From: Gluconobacter kanchanaburiensis NBRC 103587
GTDB lineage: Bacteria > Pseudomonadota > Alphaproteobacteria > Acetobacterales > Acetobacteraceae
NCBI RefSeq assembly: GCF_007988905.1
Contig: NZ_BJVA01000009.1
Span: 57,740 to 121,739 of the forward strand
DNA: 64,000 nucleotides
Reading direction: 5' to 3'
The notes beneath the pieces are model-generated. The model ran no database searches, was not told the origin of the DNA, and saw only the letters and a list, made by a program, of their open reading frames with translations. The position numbers and the translations under genes were made by a program. This document shows, one piece after another, positions 9,338 through 16,704 of the stretch (positions are counted from its first letter, which is position 1; every line of letters begins with the position of its first letter).

Positions 9338-9690
9338 TCCCTGCCAGAACGGGCGAGAAGCACGGTTCCGTGTTTGTGGTGCGCAGTCTGCTGGTTTCGC
9401 AGGTCGTAGAGACGGTTCTGTGAGTTTGAGAAAGCATCGTGCTCACAGTCGCTCACTTCGTTGACGCTGAGCCAGCCGTCGCTCTGAAGCTGGTGACAGA
9501 CCGTGTGGGAGGCGTCGTGGATCTTTTTTGTAGCGGTGCTCCAGCCCTGCGCCGAGCCAAGATCCGTTGATGAAAGATCGACCTTGATACTGATGGTGCC
9601 GTTGTCGGGTGCGGCGGCACAGGCGGTCTGAAACGGCATGAGAGCGCCGGCGGACAGAAGGCAGATAAGCGCAGCGGAGAAACGGATCAT
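9334..9690 (-). CDS. exported UrcA-like small protein
   Basis: 118 residues with a clear signal peptide (FSAALICLLSAGALMPFQTA, then CAAAPD, cleavage near residue 25). The mature part (ISIKVDLSSTDLGSAQGWST, later KIHDASHTVCHQL and SDCEHDAFSNSQNRL) matches the pattern of UrcA-family proteins: a beta-strand stating a step over one helix repeat, then paired cysteines. The function of that family is unknown. The start has CAGGAG eight bases upstream. Immediately before that Shine-Dalgarno lies a terminator-like hairpin (9713-9732), so expression may depend on readthrough. Confidence 0.6.
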   Translation of the reverse strand: MIRFSAALICLLSAGALMPFQTACAAAPDNGTISIKVDLSSTDLGSAQGWSTATKKIHDASHTVCHQLQSDGWLSVNEVSDCEHDAFSNSQNRLYDLRNQQTAHHKHGTVLLARSGRE

Positions 9691-9704
9691 GACAGGGACT
9701 CCTG

Positions 9705-9732
9705 AGAAAAAACCAGACGTCGAGGCGTCTGG
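9705..9732 (-). terminator. Rho-independent terminator in the leader of the UrcA-like gene
   Basis: On the minus strand CCAGACG (9732-9726), loop CCTCGA, CGTCTGG (9719-9713), then six T residues (9712-9707). The Shine-Dalgarno CAGGAG of the next gene begins a few bases later. It either ends transcripts from the RidA-like gene or acts as an attenuator. Confidence 0.7.
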
Positions 9733-9764
9733 AAATCTTCAATGCAAGAATCGTGCCAACTCTG

Positions 9765-9826
9765 TTTTCTGGTAGAAAAAAACTCGACAAAAAATCGCTT
9801 TAGAATCATTTTCTTCTGAAAATGAT
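9765..9826. repeat. AT-rich palindromes upstream of the UrcA-like gene
   Basis: Two perfect dyads: TTTTCT/AGAAAA around GGT (9765-9779) and ATCATTTTC/GAAAATGAT around TTCT (9805-9826). The region is much richer in A+T than its neighbours. The sites may be operators, a promoter region, or a hairpin after the RidA-like gene. A Fur-box likeness exists but is weak. Confidence 0.45.
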
Positions 9827-9858
9827 ATTTCAGACCAAAAAATGGTTCGTTCTGACAA

Positions 9859-10209
9859 TTAATTGTGTGGTGTGGCCGTCAGGCTCAGGGCGATCCGTTG
9901 TTCGGGGAGCGGAAAACGCTGTACGATCCGTAGGGTCAGCGCTGGTTTTGCGGCGGCAAGAGCATCGTTCAGTGCAGCCTGACACTGGGCGAAAGTCTGG
10001 CCTTCTCGAATCATGGCGGCGACATGTCTTGTATGGTCCAGCGTCAGGCCATGGTCGGCGAGGGCCACGGAAATGGCTGAAAGGGCCGCCTGACACTCAT
10101 CGGCCAGCCGGTCGGGACGTTCATCGGTAGCGCTGAAACCACTGAAATCGGCGCAGGTGACCTCGTCCCCGTGGCGAGTGACGGTATGGTGCGAGGAGGA
10201 TGTGCCCAT
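9859..10209 (-). CDS. RidA/YjgF-like protein, tentative
   Basis: 116 residues. The order of elements resembles the Rid family: a long helix (LADECQAALSAISVALADHG), then LTLDHTRHVAAMI, a short helix (TFAQCQAALNDALAAA) and a terminal strand region (PALTLRIVQRFPLPEQRIAL). Rid proteins hydrolyse reactive enamine/imine intermediates, but the catalytic Arg and Glu of RidA are not clearly present here, so activity is doubtful. It is the most upstream gene of the minus-strand block placed between chvG and hprK. It could be an unrelated small protein. Confidence 0.5.
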   Translation of the reverse strand: MGTSSSHHTVTRHGDEVTCADFSGFSATDERPDRLADECQAALSAISVALADHGLTLDHTRHVAAMIREGQTFAQCQAALNDALAAAKPALTLRIVQRFPLPEQRIALSLTATPHN

Positions 10210-10358
10210 GGCGGTTCGTGCTCCTGATCTAGGTCAGAGGGCCGTCATGCCTCTGAGCCGAGTTTCCCTTATTTCGGGTTTTCCTGTCTGGTTCGCTTGT
10301 ATGGAACCGCTGTTCGGATCAAGGTCTTAGTCCGCCATTCTGGGGGTCGCAATCCGCC

Positions 10359-10820
10359 ATGTCTCCGTCGCCTTTTCCTTCCGGCCCTTCGATCCACGCA
10401 TCTTGCGTGGCGTGGGAAGGGGCGGGTGTTCTCATTTCCGGTCCCTCGGGATCGGGAAAATCCGAACTGGCGCTGATGCTCATGGATGTCGGATTTGATC
10501 TTGTGGCGGATGATCGCGTGCTGCTCGACGGAGTCGTCGCGTCCGCTCCGGAGCGCCTTGCGGGGCTGATCGAAGTCCGTGGGGTGGGAATTCTTCGGAC
10601 ACCTTTTGTCATAAATGCACCCGTGCGCCTGCGGGTCTGTCTGGGGGAGGAGCAGCCCCGTCTCCCCCCTCCTGATTCCGATCCCCTGACAGGAGCGGTC
10701 ATGCTGCGTCTGGAGCCCGGTTTTCCGGGGGCGGTGGCGCGGATCAGGGCAGCGCTGAAAGCCTGTTGCGGGGTTTATGGGTGGGTGGCCGGAGCGGGGG
10801 GTGATGTTGCGGAAACGTGA
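10359..10820 (+). CDS. hprK: HPr kinase/phosphorylase, short alphaproteobacterial type
   Basis: 153-residue HprK core that phosphorylates a serine of HPr and can reverse the reaction. It has the Walker A loop GPSGSGKS (residues 28-35), the aspartates in DLVADDRVLL and the family signature GLIEVRGVGILRTPF. As is usual in alphaproteobacteria, it lacks the N-terminal domain present in the Firmicutes enzyme of about 310 residues. It is the first gene of hprK-rapZ-EIIA-HPr-EI on the + strand. The target here is probably Ser58 of the HPr at 12303. Confidence 0.93.
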   Translation: MSPSPFPSGPSIHASCVAWEGAGVLISGPSGSGKSELALMLMDVGFDLVADDRVLLDGVVASAPERLAGLIEVRGVGILRTPFVINAPVRLRVCLGEEQPRLPPPDSDPLTGAVMLRLEPGFPGAVARIRAALKACCGVYGWVAGAGGDVAET

Positions 10821-10869
10821 AAGTGCGAAATAGTTCCGCATAAAAAGAAAAACGGCTACAGTGTGGCAC

Positions 10870-11838
10870 ATGGTATCGGCGAACCCATCCGAGTCTGGTT
10901 CCTTATCCGAATACGGTCATGGTTCCCGCCGGATCCTGATCGTGACGGGTCTGTCCGGAGCGGGAAAATCATCTATACTGCGCGTTCTGGAAGATCTGGG
11001 TCATGAGGTCGTGGACAACCCGCCACTGAACCTCATCCAGGCACTTACTTCGCGGGCGGAACAGAATCTGGCCATTGGGATCGACGTGCGCAGTCGAGGC
11101 TTCGAAGCCTCCCGCGTTCTCGAAGAGCTCAAACGTTTACGCCTTCTGCCCGACTGCTCGGTCCAGCTGCTTTACGCCACAGCCGAACCCGAAATCCTTC
11201 TGCGCCGCTTCACCGCCACGCGCCGCCGTCATCCGCTGGTGACGAGCGGCACCATTCTTCCCGGAATCGAGCAGGAAACCGCTCTTCTGGCTCCGCTGCG
11301 AGCCAATGCGGATCTGGTCATCGATACCTCCGACCTGCCCTCGCCCGAACTGCGCCAGCTTATCGAGACCCGGTTTGGCAGCACGGGTGGGGAGGGGCTG
11401 ACAGTTGCGCTGATGTCCTTTGCCTATCCGTCGGGTCTGCCGCGCGAAGCGGACATGGTTTTTGATGCACGCTTCTTGCGCAATCCCCATTATGATTCGG
11501 CTCTTCAGCCCATGACCGGGTTGGATGAGGCAGTCGTGCAATACGTGAAGTCGGACCCGGCTTACCCTGCGTTCTTTGGCCATATCCAGAACCTTCTGGA
11601 GCTTGTGCTTCCTCGTTTCGTCGCGGAAGGCAAGAAATATGCGACCATTGCCATCGGATGCAGCGGTGGCCGCCACCGCTCGGTGACGATCGTGGAAGAA
11701 CTGGCTCGCATTCTTCCGAAAACAATGCCGACCGGACCAATGATGGTCCTGCACCGCGAACTGGCCCGCAAGGGTCTGGCTTCCTGGCGCTGGGCCGTGC
11801 CCCCTCAGGACCCTTCCTCACAGGACACAATGGTATGA
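10870..11838 (+). CDS. rapZ: RapZ-like nucleotide-binding protein
   Basis: P-loop ATP/GTP-binding protein of the RapZ (YvcJ) family, about 322 residues. Walker A is TGLSGAGKSSIL. The middle has the conserved IGIDVRSRG, and the C-terminal domain has the signature IAIGCSGGRHRSV, which forms the small-RNA or metabolite-binding part. In E. coli RapZ controls glmS through small RNAs; in alphaproteobacteria its role is less clear, but it lies beside PTS genes as here. ATG at 10870 and GTG at 10861 are both possible starts, without a strong ribosome site. Its last codon overlaps the EIIA start (ATGA). Confidence 0.92.
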   Translation: MVSANPSESGSLSEYGHGSRRILIVTGLSGAGKSSILRVLEDLGHEVVDNPPLNLIQALTSRAEQNLAIGIDVRSRGFEASRVLEELKRLRLLPDCSVQLLYATAEPEILLRRFTATRRRHPLVTSGTILPGIEQETALLAPLRANADLVIDTSDLPSPELRQLIETRFGSTGGEGLTVALMSFAYPSGLPREADMVFDARFLRNPHYDSALQPMTGLDEAVVQYVKSDPAYPAFFGHIQNLLELVLPRFVAEGKKYATIAIGCSGGRHRSVTIVEELARILPKTMPTGPMMVLHRELARKGLASWRWAVPPQDPSSQDTMV

Positions 11839-12275
11839 TCGGACTGATGCTGGTCACGCATGGACGTCTCGGAGACGTGTTGCTGGAGACACTGGTTCAT
11901 GTCGTGGGCCCCCAGGCGCAAGTCGGGGTGGTCGGGGTAGCGGATGATGACGATCCCGCCATGCTCCGGCCCGCCGCTGAACGGCTGCTTCATCGTCTCG
12001 ATACCGGAGAGGGCGTGCTTGTCCTGACGGATATCTTCGGGAGTTCGCCGTCCAACCTTGCTCTGTCGCTGCGGGAGGCGGGCCATGTGGAGGTCGTCTC
12101 GGGGGTGAATGTGCCTATGCTGGTCAAGCTTGCGAAAACGCGGGGGGATCTGGATCTTGCGGGCTGCGTTGAAAAGGCCACAATGGCAGGACGGAAGTAT
12201 ATCGCAGTGGCGTCGCAGCTTCCTGCGCCATGCCTTCATGGAGGGCCGCGCGCCTGTACGCTACCGGTTCACTGA
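11835..12275 (+). CDS. PTS EIIA component, mannose family
   Basis: 146-residue cytoplasmic phosphocarrier of the EIIA-Man fold. The phosphorylated His9 sits in MIGLMLVTHGRLG, and LVLTDIFGSSPSNLAL and VVSGVNVPMLVKL are the other family blocks. The last 15 residues look divergent. It overlaps rapZ by 4 bp. No EIIB or EIIC gene is in the window, and published work on Gluconobacter oxydans reports no sugar-transporting PTS, so this protein probably works as a regulatory phosphate acceptor. Confidence 0.92.
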   Translation: MIGLMLVTHGRLGDVLLETLVHVVGPQAQVGVVGVADDDDPAMLRPAAERLLHRLDTGEGVLVLTDIFGSSPSNLALSLREAGHVEVVSGVNVPMLVKLAKTRGDLDLAGCVEKATMAGRKYIAVASQLPAPCLHGGPRACTLPVH

Positions 12276-12302
12276 GCTGGATCATTGAATCGAGTGTTCT
12301 GA

Positions 12303-12608
12303 ATGAGCGACACGACTCTGCCTGTTCCTCCGCCTGCCGTTACGCCCCGCACCGTTACCATCGTCAATCATCTGGGGCTTCACGCTCGCCCCGCTGCGAA
12401 AATCGTCACCACGGCTGAACGGTTCGACGCGGAAACCACTATTGCCCACGGTTCCAATGTCGTATCCGCGCTATCGATCATGGGGCTGATGATGCTGGGC
12501 GCAGGAGAAGGTCAGATCGTTACGCTCCGGGCCCATGGTTCGCAGGCCGCCGAGGCGCTGGACGCGCTTGAAGCCCTGATCGCGGACGGATTCGGCGAGC
12601 GTGACTGA
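12303..12608 (+). CDS. ptsH: phosphocarrier protein HPr
   Basis: 101-residue HPr with a 16-residue proline-rich N-terminal extension. His27 in HLGLHARPAAK is the site phosphorylated by EI. Ser58 in SALSIMGLMML matches the regulatory serine used by HprK. Phosphate flows from EI to HPr to EIIA. The gene lies 27 bp after EIIA and overlaps the first candidate start of EI. Confidence 0.95.
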   Translation: MSDTTLPVPPPAVTPRTVTIVNHLGLHARPAAKIVTTAERFDAETTIAHGSNVVSALSIMGLMMLGAGEGQIVTLRAHGSQAAEALDALEALIADGFGERD

Positions 12609-14472
12609 CTCTGCTGGCCGGTTCTTGCGCAGCCGTTCTCTCCGCCCGTCGCGCCGTATGCCTAGATCCAGCGCTTTTCTTCATGGCAAGGCCATCACGC
12701 CGGGCATGGCTCTCGGTCCGGCCGGACGTGTGGAGGAACTGCCGCTTCCGGACATTACCGAGCGATACAGCGCCATTGGTCCCGAGGCGGAAAACATCCG
12801 TCTGGATGAGGCCATCGCCCGGGCTTTTCACCAGATCGAAAAGATGCGGGGCCGTCTGGTCGGCCTTCCGGAGGAAGGACGTGAGGAAATCGCGTCCCTT
12901 CTCATGGTCTATGAGCGTATGCTGGGTCCGTCGCGGTTGGTGCGTCAGGTGCGCGACCGGATTGCGGAGCAGGGCCTGTGCGCGGAAGCCGCCGTGTCAG
13001 AGGTGGCGCAGGAACTGGCATCGCAGGTCGTCCGCATGGCGCAGGCTGTAGCGCAGGAAAACAACACGCAGGAAGCCGATGCCAATCTGCGTCTGGCGGG
13101 CGAATTCGAAGAAATCGGCCGACGTCTTGTCCGCAACCTGACCGGAATTTCCTATCGCGCGTTTTCAAGCCTGCCGCCAGGTTCGGTTCTGGTCGCGGAG
13201 CAACTTCGGCCCGCCGATGTCGCGATGATCGACCCGGCGCGGATCGCAGCGGTCGTTACGCAGGGTGGGGGTGGTGCGGACCATACCGCTATCCTGCTGC
13301 GTGCTCTCGACATTCCGGCCATTCTCGCAGTGCCGAATCTGATGGCGCAGGTTCAGGAAGGCGAGATGCTGGTCGTGGACGGTCATCTGGGCACGCTGAC
13401 CCTTTCGCCCAGTGAAGTCGAACTCCGTATGGCAGCTGAGGCCGCCCAGCGCGAAGTCAAGGAAAAGCGGGCATTCGGACGTCTCAGACGGCTTCCGGCC
13501 CAGCTTCAGAGCGGCGAGGATATCGAGCTTTCGGCCAATCTGGAGCTTCCCGCAGAATTGCCGATGCTGCTGCGCAACGGGGCCAAGGGCATTGGTCTAC
13601 TGCGCAGCGAATTTCTGTTTGGCGAACGCGACGAACTGCCGGACGAAGACGGACAGATGGAAGCCTACCGCTCCATTGTTCAAGCCATGGATGGCCGTCC
13701 TGTCACGATCCGCGTGCTGGACTGGGGCGGCGAAAAAGGCCGGGCCTGTATGCGCAGGTTGGGTCTGGAAGAACAGGTCGCGGATGGGGATAATCCTGCG
13801 CTTGGGCTGCGTGGCGTGCGCTTGCTGCTCCGGGTGCCGGAGGTTCTGGAAACGCAGTTTTCCGCCATCCTGAGGGCCGCAGAACCCGAAAAGGATGTCG
13901 CCATAGGTCCAGTCCGCATTCTGCTTCCCATGGTTACGTCCGTGGACGAGATCGTGGAGGCGCGCGAGATTTACGACCGCGTCGTGCGGCGTCTCAGACG
14001 CAGGGGCCATACTCTCCCCGATCCGCTGCCACCACTCGGGATCATGGTTGAAACTCCCGCCGCCGCACTCACGGTGGATACGCTGTCCAAACAGGCCGAT
14101 TTCATGGCGCTCGGCACCAATGACCTGACCATGTATACGCTCGCTGTGGATCGGGCGGATTCCATGGTGGCGGACCGCTACAGCCCGCTTCATCCTGGGG
14201 TCCTGAGGCTGATTGAAATGACCACCGATGCAGCACTCAAGGCGCGTCGGCCAATTTCCGTCTGTGGGGAAATGGCGTCGGATCCAAGGGTCGTGGCGCT
14301 GCTGATTGGTTTGGGGTTGCGGTCCTTTTCCATGAATTCAGCGTCTCTTCCGCGCGTCAAACGCCTGATCCGGACGTTGACCCTTGAGGATTGCGACCAG
14401 TTGTGCCGACAAGTCATGCTCCAGAACGAGCCGGATGCGATCCGCGATCTGGTCCGGCAGTTCGCGACCTGA
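12601..14472 (+). CDS. ptsI: PTS enzyme I (PEP-protein phosphotransferase)
   Basis: Transfers phosphate from phosphoenolpyruvate to HPr. Core regions: N-terminal HPr-binding helices, the phosphohistidine loop TQGGGGADHTAILLRALDIP with His228 counted from GTG 12601, and the PEP-binding TIM barrel with LLRSEFLF, IMVETPAA, GTNDLTMYTLAVDR and the catalytic Cys in SVCGEMASDPRV. There is no GAF domain, so it is EI rather than EI-Ntr. The usual G-x-T-S-H around the active His is G-G-A-D-H. GTG at 12601 overlaps ptsH; ATG at 12658 gives an N-terminus closer to the family (604 residues) and may be the true start. Confidence 0.93.
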   Translation: MTDSAGRFLRSRSLRPSRRMPRSSAFLHGKAITPGMALGPAGRVEELPLPDITERYSAIGPEAENIRLDEAIARAFHQIEKMRGRLVGLPEEGREEIASLLMVYERMLGPSRLVRQVRDRIAEQGLCAEAAVSEVAQELASQVVRMAQAVAQENNTQEADANLRLAGEFEEIGRRLVRNLTGISYRAFSSLPPGSVLVAEQLRPADVAMIDPARIAAVVTQGGGGADHTAILLRALDIPAILAVPNLMAQVQEGEMLVVDGHLGTLTLSPSEVELRMAAEAAQREVKEKRAFGRLRRLPAQLQSGEDIELSANLELPAELPMLLRNGAKGIGLLRSEFLFGERDELPDEDGQMEAYRSIVQAMDGRPVTIRVLDWGGEKGRACMRRLGLEEQVADGDNPALGLRGVRLLLRVPEVLETQFSAILRAAEPEKDVAIGPVRILLPMVTSVDEIVEAREIYDRVVRRLRRRGHTLPDPLPPLGIMVETPAAALTVDTLSKQADFMALGTNDLTMYTLAVDRADSMVADRYSPLHPGVLRLIEMTTDAALKARRPISVCGEMASDPRVVALLIGLGLRSFSMNSASLPRVKRLIRTLTLEDCDQLCRQVMLQNEPDAIRDLVRQFAT

Positions 14473-14523
14473 CGTCTTCCACGCCGGTGTCTCTCGGCAA
14501 AGCGTGATGGGGATGCCATATTG

Positions 14524-15084
14524 ATGCCTATGCTGGATTCTTCTGCCTCTGCCACCACTCTCTCGTTTTCCCCAGAGGTGACCCGACGCCTCGACAGGAC
14601 GGCCGAATGGTGCCAGCGCAACGGGCAGCGCCTGACAGAAACCCGGCGGCAGGTTCTGGGTCTCATTCTTTCCAGCGAAAAGCCGTCAGGCGCCTATGAT
14701 CTTTTGGGCAGACTGCGCCCCGCCCATCCCAAGGCTGCACCTCCAACGGTTTACAGGGCACTGGATTTCCTGCTGGAGCACAGCCTGATCCACCGTCTGG
14801 AACGGCTGAGTGCTTTCGTGGGCTGCTCCCATGCCGCTGAATGTTCGCATGGATGCAACCATCATGACGACACCGGAATGCATCGGGCCCAGTTCCTGAT
14901 CTGTCGTGGCTGTGATCGGGCATGGGAACTGGAACAGGAGGCGATTGCTCCGGCCCTGACCCGCGCGGCACAGAGCATGGGTTTTCGCGCCGAGGCCGCC
15001 ACCGTTGAAATCGAAGGTCTCTGTGCGGACTGCCAGAAAAACGGTGTCACTTCTGTGCGTCGTCCGAAAACCGCCGCTGGCTGA
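14524..15084 (+). CDS. zur: Fur-family zinc regulator Zur
   Basis: 186-residue Fur-family repressor. A winged-helix domain (RLTETRRQVLGLILSSEKPS, then PTVYRALDFLLEHSLIHRLE) is followed by the metal-binding dimerization domain. The pair CRGC (FLICRGCDRAWELEQ) and the C-terminal CADC form the structural zinc site, as in Zur. The hinge has a Cys/His-rich stretch (GCSHAAECSHGCNHHDD) longer than in most Zur proteins I recall. Zinc-loaded Zur represses zinc uptake genes, none of which is adjacent. ATG at 14524 follows a TTG at 14521. Confidence 0.87.
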   Translation: MPMLDSSASATTLSFSPEVTRRLDRTAEWCQRNGQRLTETRRQVLGLILSSEKPSGAYDLLGRLRPAHPKAAPPTVYRALDFLLEHSLIHRLERLSAFVGCSHAAECSHGCNHHDDTGMHRAQFLICRGCDRAWELEQEAIAPALTRAAQSMGFRAEAATVEIEGLCADCQKNGVTSVRRPKTAAG

Positions 15085-15088
15085 CCGC

Positions 15089-15568
15089 ATGGGCCGCCGT
15101 CGCTCTCCGTCGTCGGCCTTTCTGTTCCGGGATCTGCCTGAACTGCGCCCGGAACAGGGTCGAGACCTGCATCGTGTTCGTTCGAACATGGGTGCTTCGC
15201 GTTTGGTCCCTCCATCGCCGGAACAGCCTGATCTGCTGGACTGGGCGCCGCCGCCGACCCATCTTTCGGTGTCGGATGTTGAGATGTGCGTTCTGAGCCC
15301 TCCTAGCTTTCGACCCCCTTCCGGTGGGGCCTTTCTCTACCATCTCGCCACGGTGGATACGGCGCGGACCCTGGTCGCAGACGGCCTACCCTTGGCGGAG
15401 GAGCTCATCTTCCGGAGTGCCGCGCATCTGGTGGAGGATCTGGCGCATGTTTCCGCGATGGACGAGATGGCCGTGGTGCGGGTGCGCCGTCGCCTGATCC
15501 AGCCCTGGCTGACGGAGGATCGCCAGGATGGCCGTCCGTGCTATGTGCTCGGACCGGTACCGTCATGA
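15089..15568 (+). CDS. conserved-looking hypothetical protein
   Basis: About 159 residues. The start is uncertain: ATG at 15089 or 15188. The C-terminal 90 residues look structured (FLYHLATVDTARTLVADGLP, then EELIFRSAAHLVEDLAHV, VVRVRRRLIQPWL, GRPCYVLGPV). The layout of a YHL strand followed by an alternating helix/strand pattern is reminiscent of small ADP-ribosyltransferase-fold proteins, but I do not recognise the family and assign no function. It overlaps the alternate start of the asparaginase gene by an ATGA, which suggests cotranscription. Confidence 0.65.
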   Translation: MGRRRSPSSAFLFRDLPELRPEQGRDLHRVRSNMGASRLVPPSPEQPDLLDWAPPPTHLSVSDVEMCVLSPPSFRPPSGGAFLYHLATVDTARTLVADGLPLAEELIFRSAAHLVEDLAHVSAMDEMAVVRVRRRLIQPWLTEDRQDGRPCYVLGPVPS

Positions 15569-15597
15569 CAGACCAGAGGCAGGGAGAAGAATTCATT

Positions 15598-16617
15598 ATG
15601 GCAGCACAGTCGGGCCTTCTGGCCGAGGTCACGCGCGGCGGACGCGTTGAATCCCGTCATCTGGGCCGGGCGGTCGTTGTGGATGCCGATGGCGGCGTGG
15701 TCTGGTCCTGTGGGGATGTGGAGGCTGCGGTCTTTCCGCGCTCGACCGTCAAATCCCTGCTGGCGATTGAGTTGGTGGAAAGTGGCGCTGCGGACCGTCT
15801 CGGCCTGACTAGCGACGCTCTGGCGCTCGCCTGTGCGTCCCATAATGGTGAGAAAGCCCATGCCGAAATGGCGGCCACGATGCTGGCGGCGGTCGGGCGG
15901 GATGTCGGCGCGCTGGAATGTGGGACGCACTGGCCGACCTATGAACCCGCTGGCCGCGCGCTTGGTGCTGCTCATCAGGACGCCTGCCCGTTGCATAACA
16001 ACTGTTCGGGCAAACACGCGGGTATGGTGTGCCTCTCCTGTGATCAGGGCGTCGATCCGACGGGCTATATCGACCCGTCCCACGAGATCCAGCGCCGCGT
16101 GACGGATGTGCTGGCCGCCATGATGGACACGCCGCATGACGACGCCAACCGAGGCATGGATGGGTGTTCCATGCCAACCTATGCCGTTCCGCTGAAGGCC
16201 CTTGCGAAGGGTTTTGCAAGATTTGGCGCGGGAACCGGACTGTCCGAAGGGCGTTTCCGTGCAGCCACACGTCTTCGTGAGGCCGTGGCGGCTAATCCGT
16301 TCATGGTCGCCGGGACGGGGCGCTATGACACGAAAATCATGGACCGGTTCGGCACACGGGCCTTTGTAAAGATGGGCGCGGAAGGCGTGATGATCGCGTC
16401 TTTACCAGAGCTGGGCCTTGGACTGGCCATCAAGACTGATGATGGCGCCAATCGTGCCGCAGAAGTTGCCATGTCCGCACTGCTGCGTCGCTTCGGTGGC
16501 GAAACCTTGTGCCGGAACGCCTCGGACCGCGACATTCTTGATGCAACCGCCGTGCAGACCATGCGGAACTGGAACGGGTTCACTGTTGGTGAACTCCGCT
16601 GCGCCCTGCCGCTGTAA
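15598..16617 (+). CDS. L-asparaginase, Rhizobium etli type (Asparaginase_II family)
   Basis: Hydrolyses L-asparagine to aspartate and ammonia. 339 residues of the PF06089-type family, unrelated to E. coli AnsA/AnsB. Key motifs: SxxK in FPRSTVKSLLAIE, the second serine in ASHNGEKAHAEM, and the zinc-site residues of the R. etli enzyme in NNCSGKHAGM (Cys and Lys) and DGCSMPTYAVP (Cys). ATG at 15598 has GGGAG about ten bases upstream and is preferred over the in-frame ATG at 15565. No signal peptide, so cytoplasmic. It follows the unknown gene in the same direction. Confidence 0.87.
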   Translation: MAAQSGLLAEVTRGGRVESRHLGRAVVVDADGGVVWSCGDVEAAVFPRSTVKSLLAIELVESGAADRLGLTSDALALACASHNGEKAHAEMAATMLAAVGRDVGALECGTHWPTYEPAGRALGAAHQDACPLHNNCSGKHAGMVCLSCDQGVDPTGYIDPSHEIQRRVTDVLAAMMDTPHDDANRGMDGCSMPTYAVPLKALAKGFARFGAGTGLSEGRFRAATRLREAVAANPFMVAGTGRYDTKIMDRFGTRAFVKMGAEGVMIASLPELGLGLAIKTDDGANRAAEVAMSALLRRFGGETLCRNASDRDILDATAVQTMRNWNGFTVGELRCALPL

Positions 16618-16643
16618 ACGGTTTTGTGTTATAGGTTACAGAT

Positions 16644-16678
16644 ATGACATCCACATGAAAGATTGATGTCATTTCATG
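16644..16678. promoter_or_regulatory. overlapping inverted repeats before the sugar transporter
   Basis: Two perfect dyads interlock: ATGACATC (16644-16651) with GATGTCAT (16665-16672), and CATGAAA (16654-16660) with TTTCATG (16672-16678). They end 26 bp before the ATG at 16705. They could be two operator sites or mutually exclusive RNA hairpins in the leader. Confidence 0.5.
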
Positions 16679-16704
16679 GCTGCATGAAAGGAACGCATTG
16701 CCCT

